Shown in pieces: positions 51,669-53,330 of a DNA stretch of 53,330 nucleotides. The position numbers were made by a program, and so were the translations under genes. The notes under the pieces are model-generated. The model saw nothing but the letters and a program-made list of their open reading frames with translations. It made no database searches and was not told the origin of the DNA. The first letter of the stretch is position 1; every line of letters starts with the position of its first letter. Origin of the DNA: an uncultured Anaerobutyricum sp. (GTDB lineage Bacteria > Bacillota > Clostridia > Lachnospirales > Lachnospiraceae); assembly GCF_934307085.1 (NCBI RefSeq), contig NZ_CAKRCF010000017.1, positions 1-53,330 of the forward strand. The letters run 5' to 3'.

Positions 51669-53246
51669 TTATTTAAACGAAAGCTTTGTGTAATCTTCAA
51701 ATACCGGTGTTGTATTATAAGTTTCCGCTCCCTCTAAATTGCTGCTGGTTGCAAAGCAGTAGTTTGGATAAGCAATAGGGTACATTAAGTAAGACTCATT
51801 TGCCTTCTGCTGTAATTCCTTATAAATCTTTGCTCTTTCTTCAGTATTTGTTGTCTCTCTTCCCTTTTTAAATAAATCAAGAATCTCCTGTGAAGTATCG
51901 ATATTGTTACCCCAGGTTCCATCATACATACCAGAAACTACGTTATCTGGATCACCGATTGCAGCATATTCATTCAGATATAATTCATAATCATCTTTGT
52001 CTGTAAATACAACATCAAAAAATCCATTTGCATCAACACCCTGAATCTTTACATCAACATCAATTTCCTTTAACTGTTCCTGAATAAGAAGTGCTGTTGC
52101 TTCCATATAGCCTCTGTCTGTGTTGTAATAAAGTGTAATGGTTTTACCTGCAAGTCCTGTCTCTTTTGCCAGTTTCTTCGCCTGCTCTAAATCCTGTGTA
52201 TATCCCTTTACACTCTCATCATAGAATGTATTACGATTACTAAAAATAGAGTTTGCCGCAGTTGCCATAGATTCTCCATAAGCACCTTTAATAATCTTCT
52301 CCTGATCAAGTGCCATAAATACAGCCTTTACTGCATCACGGTTTTCCCATGTAGCACAGTATTTATTCCATGCAAGGAATTTTACACGTCCTTCTGCAAG
52401 TTTATGAAGGGTTACACCTTCTGTACTTTCCATCTGTGTTGCAACTGCATCAGAAGATACATTTAAGAAGTTAATATCTCCGTTATTAAACTCTACTTCC
52501 TGTGCACTCTCATCAGAAACCACCTTAAATGTAATCGTATCAATCTGCGGCTCGTCTCCATAATAATCATCAAATTTCTCAAAAACTAAAGATTCTCCAT
52601 CTTTGAACTCTTTTAACTTATATGGACCAGAACCGATATCTGTAAGATTTGCCTTCGCAGACTTAATATGTACATCCCCGCCAAATGCGTGTTCTGGAAT
52701 CAAAATCAGATTACCAAGAAGTTCATAATAAGACGCAGATACTTCTGGAAGTGTGAACTTCACGGTCAGATCATCAACTTTCTCTGCCTTTACTTCCTTA
52801 TCTCCGACAAAAACAATATTTGTAAATCCCGCACCATTATCCGTATTTAAGTTTGCATTAAATGTAAAAATAACATCATCTGCAGTAATTTTCTCACCAT
52901 CGTGCCATTTCAAATTATCTTTTAGCTTTAATGTATAAGTAAGTCCGTCATCAGAAATAGTACAGCTATCTGCTAAATACCATCTTGTCTCATCCTGATC
53001 TACGTAGTAAAGCTCATCCTGGTATGGTGCAAGCTGAAATGCTCCTTCTGCCATGGACTCTAAATCTCCATTTAAACTTGTTACTGTCGCAGAAACCGGC
53101 ATCACTAAAGAATTACTGCCATTCGCTGTCGCTTCTGTCTTTGAAGATGTACTCTTTCCTGCATTACCTGATTTACTTCCACATCCAACTAACATTGTGA
53201 CTGCCATCGCTGCACATAAAAGTACACTCACTATTTTTTTTCTCAT
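51669..53246 (-). CDS. peptide ABC transporter substrate-binding lipoprotein (OppA/DppA type)
   Basis: A 525-residue extracellular lipoprotein that captures peptides. The signal peptide ends in LVGC with lipid Cys22, followed by a Ser/Thr-rich linker. The SBP family 5 core reads SLVMPVSATVTSLNGDLE, YTLKLKDNLKWHDGEKITADDV and VKFTLPEVSA. The C-terminal ...LQQKANESYLMYPIAYPNYC is typical. First gene of the dpp-like operon. The leader carries an inverted repeat at 53261-53317; ribosome site AGAAAG is weak. Confidence 0.92.
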   Translation of the reverse strand: MRKKIVSVLLCAAMAVTMLVGCGSKSGNAGKSTSSKTEATANGSNSLVMPVSATVTSLNGDLESMAEGAFQLAPYQDELYYVDQDETRWYLADSCTISDDGLTYTLKLKDNLKWHDGEKITADDVIFTFNANLNTDNGAGFTNIVFVGDKEVKAEKVDDLTVKFTLPEVSASYYELLGNLILIPEHAFGGDVHIKSAKANLTDIGSGPYKLKEFKDGESLVFEKFDDYYGDEPQIDTITFKVVSDESAQEVEFNNGDINFLNVSSDAVATQMESTEGVTLHKLAEGRVKFLAWNKYCATWENRDAVKAVFMALDQEKIIKGAYGESMATAANSIFSNRNTFYDESVKGYTQDLEQAKKLAKETGLAGKTITLYYNTDRGYMEATALLIQEQLKEIDVDVKIQGVDANGFFDVVFTDKDDYELYLNEYAAIGDPDNVVSGMYDGTWGNNIDTSQEILDLFKKGRETTNTEERAKIYKELQQKANESYLMYPIAYPNYCFATSSNLEGAETYNTTPVFEDYTKLSFK

Positions 53247-53260
53247 AAAACTTTCTGGTA

Positions 53261-53317
53261 TGCTCCCTTTTAGGTAGACAGTTGAAAAAAATAAAACTGT
53301 TTATCTGAAAGGGGGCA
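53261..53317. repeat. 22-bp imperfect inverted repeat at the right edge
   Basis: 53261-53282 and 53296-53317 are inverted copies matching at 18 of 22 bases (tgctcccttttaggtagacagt form). They flank a 13-base A-rich spacer between the divergent OppA-type gene and the start of the next gene. It may be a transposon end, a shared operator or a leader hairpin. Confidence 0.5.
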
Positions 53318-53323
53318 TTTTTT

Positions 53324-53330
53324 ATGGATA
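53324..53330 (+). CDS. start of a gene leaving the right edge
   Basis: ATG at 53324 follows AAAGGGGG (53308-53315) by 8 bases. Only two codons (Met-Asp) are visible, so no product can be named. The inverted repeat upstream raises the chance of a transposase gene. Confidence 0.4.

Overview
The window is AT-rich, low-GC Firmicute DNA with Clostridia-type gene content: strong AGGAGG ribosome sites, an NCS2 permease with a YheO-like regulator, a SufS/SufU remnant, a GGGtGRT protein and GH25 and OppA proteins resembling Lachnospiraceae homologues. A gut Lachnospiraceae member (Anaerobutyricum-like) is my inference; no marker gene or rRNA is present to fix it. Almost every intact gene is on the minus strand.

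Positions 1-5350 are a loose region. They hold an acetyltransferase, a broken sufS-sufU fusion, a GH25 lysozyme, a truncated secreted-protein tail and a zinc-ribbon membrane protein. Between them lie palindromic repeats, including a 295-bp element with 28-bp terminal inverted repeats and a perfect 31-bp inverted repeat.

Positions 5373-26335 form one metabolic block that matches the anaerobic purine/urate breakdown cluster of gut bacteria (the ygeW-ygeX-ygeY-hyuA-ygfK-ssnA type). In order it carries an M20 hydrolase, a YczE-like membrane protein, a hydantoinase (HyuA), RidA, carbamate kinase, the YgeW carbamoyltransferase, YgeY, YgeX (diaminopropionate ammonia-lyase), a MocA/ModE-like fusion, a selenium-dependent-type xanthine dehydrogenase, a polyferredoxin, YgfK and SsnA. 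A divergent YheO-like PAS regulator and a xanthine/urate permease follow. The plausible flow is uptake by the permease, deamination by SsnA, redox steps on the purine by Xdh/ferredoxin/YgfK, ring opening by HyuA and the M20 enzymes, ammonia release by YgeX, and carbamoyl transfer by YgeW with ATP made by carbamate kinase.

Positions 26.7-31.8 kb are a scrap heap of mobile DNA: a decayed TnpB, broken integrases, a broken RelE with an apparently intact antitoxin, an ImmA/IrrE remnant, an XRE gene cut by an IS1634-type transposase, a DUF4160 pair, and one intact XRE regulator with a divergent small gene. Positions 31.8-37.6 kb are an intact sugar operon: a GH4 6-phospho-beta-glucosidase, an aldose 1-epimerase and a PTS EIICBA, with an RpiR regulator upstream. 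A second mosaic of integrase, PTS EIIC and ROK-kinase fragments follows (37.7-38.4 kb), so the sugar operon is bracketed by mobile remnants.

Positions 38.6-53.3 kb look like stable chromosome. They hold the GGGtGRT/NifU-like pair of unknown function, a lipoprotein, a GlmU-like beta-helix protein, topoisomerase III, a LUD-domain protein, a hybrid histidine kinase and a complete oligopeptide ABC transporter (SBP, two permeases, two ATPases). The right edge enters another gene or element.

The best candidates for undescribed biology are the GGGtGRT/NifU-like pair, the ModE-like protein with a degenerate nucleotidyltransferase domain, and the large nested palindromes at operon borders.
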